Part shown: piece by piece, positions 62,400 through 64,000 of the stretch
Numbering within the stretch: the stretch's first letter is position 1
Layout of the letters: the number at the start of each line of letters is the position of its first letter
From: Paenarthrobacter nitroguajacolicus
GTDB taxonomy: Bacteria > Actinomycetota > Actinomycetes > Actinomycetales > Micrococcaceae
Reading direction: 5' to 3'
DNA length: 64,000 nt
Assembly: GCF_007786235.1 (NCBI RefSeq)
Contig: NZ_VNFK01000004.1
Span: 1 to 64,000, forward strand
The notes under the pieces: generated by a model
Told to the model about the DNA's origin: nothing
Seen by the model: only the letters and a program-made list of their open reading frames with translations
Databases searched by the model: none
Translations under genes and position numbers: made by a program

Positions 62400-63719
62400 C
62401 TAGAAGAAGGTGTGGATGAGGTCGACGACGGTCTGATCGCCGCCGGGCGTGGAATCCGCGAGGACGGGGATGACGGTCCACTTGTCGAACGCTGTGCACG
62501 GGTGGGACAGGCCCAGCCGGATCACGTCGCCGGGCCTGACGGTGGTGGTGCCGGCGTCGAAGGTCATGAAGCTGTGCTGGTCATTGATCGAGGTGATTTC
62601 GGCTCCAACCAGGGGCTCCATGGCTCCGCCGAGGGTTGAGCCGATGAGCTGCGGCTCGGGCAGGCCTTCGTCGAACGGGAGGTCGCGCTTGCCGGCATCG
62701 AGGATGGCCAGGCCGGGTTCCGTCTGCGAAACGACGCGCGCCCAGCCGTGCATTCCGGCCGTAAACGGCTGATCGCCCACGCGGGAGAACGGCGAGATTC
62801 CGCGGTAGAAGCCGTCGTCGTGGATGATGTAGGCGCCGCTGCGGATCATGAGGTCCACTTTCAAGGAATGAGACACAGTTGGGGCCGCCTCTGCTGTGGT
62901 GCTGATGCACGGTGAGAGGACCGTGACGACGTCGTCGAAGTACGCGCTGCCACCGGCTGTGATGATCACGGAGCCGGAACCGTAAAGGTCTGCGGCGAGT
63001 AGCTCCTCATGAAGGAGCCGCATCTGGGCGAGGTAGCCACGGACGGCGGCCAGGCCGGCGTCGTCCGCTGTGTGCGCGAGCGAGCCCTCGTAGCCACTGA
63101 CGCCCACCAGGCGCAGGTTTGGCGAGGCCGAGATCGCGCGGGCAATGTCCATGGCGGCGTCAACGCCGCGGGCTCCGGTCCGCCCACCGTGTGCGCCAAG
63201 CTCAACCAGGACATCCAGAACAGAGTCGGTGTCGGCCAAGGTGCGTTCGATCAGCGCGACCGTGTCCACTGAATCAACCCAGGACAGGATGGTGGAGTCC
63301 TGCTCCGCCACCCACTGGATGGCGTGGGGATCCGTGAGGCTGTTGGCGAGCTGCAGGTTGCGGACGCCGAACTCGCGAGCCACCCGCAGCTGCGCAAAAT
63401 TGGCCAGCGTGATGCCCCAAGCACCCCGGTTGAGCTGTTCGGTCCAGAGCTGGGGCGCCATCGTGGTCTTGCCGTGCGGCGCAAGCAGGACGCCGTGGTC
63501 CGCACACCACTCCGCCAGGCGATCGGCGTTGGCTTGAAGCGCAGCGGCGTCGAGGGTGAGCAGCGGCGTCTGGAAGTCGGACAGCGTGTGCTTGGCGGCC
63601 AGGAAGTCCGCGTGGGTGGCCCCGTTCTCGGCGGCGGGCACGGCTTTGTGGCGCCAGTCGAGACGGCGTTCAGCCAGGCCTGCCACGGCGGCTGCCGAGA
63701 TGGCTTCGGAAGTGTTCAC
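62400..63719 (-). CDS. PLP enzyme of the D-threonine aldolase/D-serine dehydratase fold (possible amino-sugar-acid dehydratase)
   Basis: 439 residues with the alanine-racemase N-terminal barrel. PLP Lys84 is in LLAPHGKTTMAPQLW, and the C-terminal part has the beta domain with HPCTAFDKW, where the Cys/His pair binds zinc in eukaryotic-type D-serine dehydratases. Family members include D-threonine aldolase, 3-hydroxyaspartate dehydratase and amino acid deaminases. The GTG at 63719 has GAAGGGAA upstream. First gene of the minus-strand unit, divergent from a KDG-kinase-like gene; a dehydratase acting on D-glucosaminate would make KDG for that kinase. Confidence 0.88.
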   Translation of the reverse strand: MNTSEAISAAAVAGLAERRLDWRHKAVPAAENGATHADFLAAKHTLSDFQTPLLTLDAAALQANADRLAEWCADHGVLLAPHGKTTMAPQLWTEQLNRGAWGITLANFAQLRVAREFGVRNLQLANSLTDPHAIQWVAEQDSTILSWVDSVDTVALIERTLADTDSVLDVLVELGAHGGRTGARGVDAAMDIARAISASPNLRLVGVSGYEGSLAHTADDAGLAAVRGYLAQMRLLHEELLAADLYGSGSVIITAGGSAYFDDVVTVLSPCISTTAEAAPTVSHSLKVDLMIRSGAYIIHDDGFYRGISPFSRVGDQPFTAGMHGWARVVSQTEPGLAILDAGKRDLPFDEGLPEPQLIGSTLGGAMEPLVGAEITSINDQHSFMTFDAGTTTVRPGDVIRLGLSHPCTAFDKWTVIPVLADSTPGGDQTVVDLIHTFF

Positions 63720-63790
63720 GCGTTTGGTTCCCTTCGCGGTGCTGCGTTTTTGAAGCTGCGTTGTGGGGTTGGTGGAGTGAGATTGCTTGT

Positions 63791-63821
63791 GTTGCGTATT
63801 TTGCAACGCTGGTTGCAAACC
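63791..63821. promoter_or_regulatory. Operator-like TTGCAA repeats between the divergent sugar-acid genes
   Basis: GTTGC-N7-GCAAC (63791-63807) is an inverted repeat, followed by the near-palindrome GGTTGCAAACC (63811-63821), giving two TTGCAA boxes 12 bases apart. They lie between the PLP enzyme gene and the kinase gene and probably bind a GntR/LacI/IclR-type repressor. The regulator gene is not in the window. Confidence 0.5.
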
Positions 63822-63897
63822 TGCTGGTGATATGTCTAACATGGTGGCGGATCGAGAGTCAAGGCCGCTGAGAAGCGCACGAACTAGTGGGAGAACG

Positions 63898-64000
63898 ATG
63901 CTTTCAGCTGTATGCGTGGGCGAAACCATGGCCATGCTTACCCCTGTCCATGCCGTCCCCCTGCACCTGGCAACCGAACTCCACTTCGGGATCGGCGGCG
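63898..64000 (+). CDS. kdgK: PfkB-family sugar kinase, probably 2-keto-3-deoxygluconate kinase (partial, cut by window edge)
   Basis: The ATG at 63898 with GGGAGA just upstream opens a frame MLSAVCVGETMAMLTP..., then LHLATELHFGIGG, running off the right edge after 34 codons. The CVGETMAMLTP start and the FGIGG-like substrate loop (usually AGAPAN or GGAEAN) resemble KDG/ribokinase-type kinases. With Eda on the opposite strand, KDG phosphorylation to KDPG is the natural role. Only the N-terminus is visible. Confidence 0.7.
   Translation, partial: MLSAVCVGETMAMLTPVHAVPLHLATELHFGIGG

Overview
The window reads as chromosome of a high-GC actinobacterium of the Arthrobacter/Paenarthrobacter type. 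This is inferred from GC content, frequent GTG starts, short or leaderless 5' ends, a three-piece proton-translocating transhydrogenase and the overall protein character; no rRNA or tRNA gene is present to fix the genus. It holds about 62 protein genes, a tandem glycine riboswitch, several hairpin terminators and two families of dispersed palindromic repeats. I see no CRISPR array, insertion sequence, prophage or tRNA.

Layout. 1-6.7 kb: glycine-to-pyruvate unit on the minus strand (gcvP-gcvT-gcvH-glyA-sdaA) behind a tandem glycine riboswitch. 6.7-10.8 kb: PucR-type regulator divergent from an MFS transporter and an agmatinase-like ureohydrolase. 10.9-23.1 kb: housekeeping and stress genes (mscL, ACT-domain membrane protein, pntAa-pntAb-pntB, FMN reductase, HAD phosphatase, oxidoreductases, a two-domain VOC protein, a PaaX-family regulator and a small membrane protein). 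Three copies of one 18-bp palindrome lie in front of genes in this stretch. 23.1-31.8 kb: a minus-strand operon for an aromatic acid handled as its CoA thioester (FAH-fold hydrolase, small cupin, two thioesterases, CoA ligase, fused salicylyl-CoA/aminobenzoyl-CoA monooxygenase-reductase, AAHS transporter), with a divergent RidA gene. 33.7-46.8 kb: a complete shikimate/3-dehydroshikimate-to-protocatechuate-to-beta-ketoadipate block (shikimate/quinate dehydrogenase, QuiC-type dehydratase, pcaHGBDC, pcaFIJ, pcaR) plus a second IclR regulator divergent from a ShiA-like transporter.

46.8-54.9 kb: a secreted metzincin-like protein with FG-GAP-type repeats, a MoaD/ThiS-like protein coupled to a BNR beta-propeller protein, an MBL-fold hydrolase, a membrane diguanylate cyclase and a GH16-like protein. 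55.0-58.5 kb: a CHAT caspase-like membrane protease overlapping a Trypco1 (CU044_2847-type) gene, followed by a universal stress protein; this is the strongest candidate for an undescribed conflict or stress system. 58.7-64 kb: GntP permease, KDPG aldolase, D-aminoacylase-like amidohydrolase and a D-threonine-aldolase-fold PLP enzyme, divergent from a KDG-kinase-like gene cut by the right edge. Together these suggest a route from an N-acylated amino sugar acid to pyruvate and glyceraldehyde 3-phosphate.

The catabolic units feed central metabolism (pyruvate, acetyl-CoA, succinyl-CoA). Each appears to have its own local regulator or operator, and many boundaries are marked by hairpins that touch stop codons. 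Functional names rest on motif recognition by eye; no database search was run.
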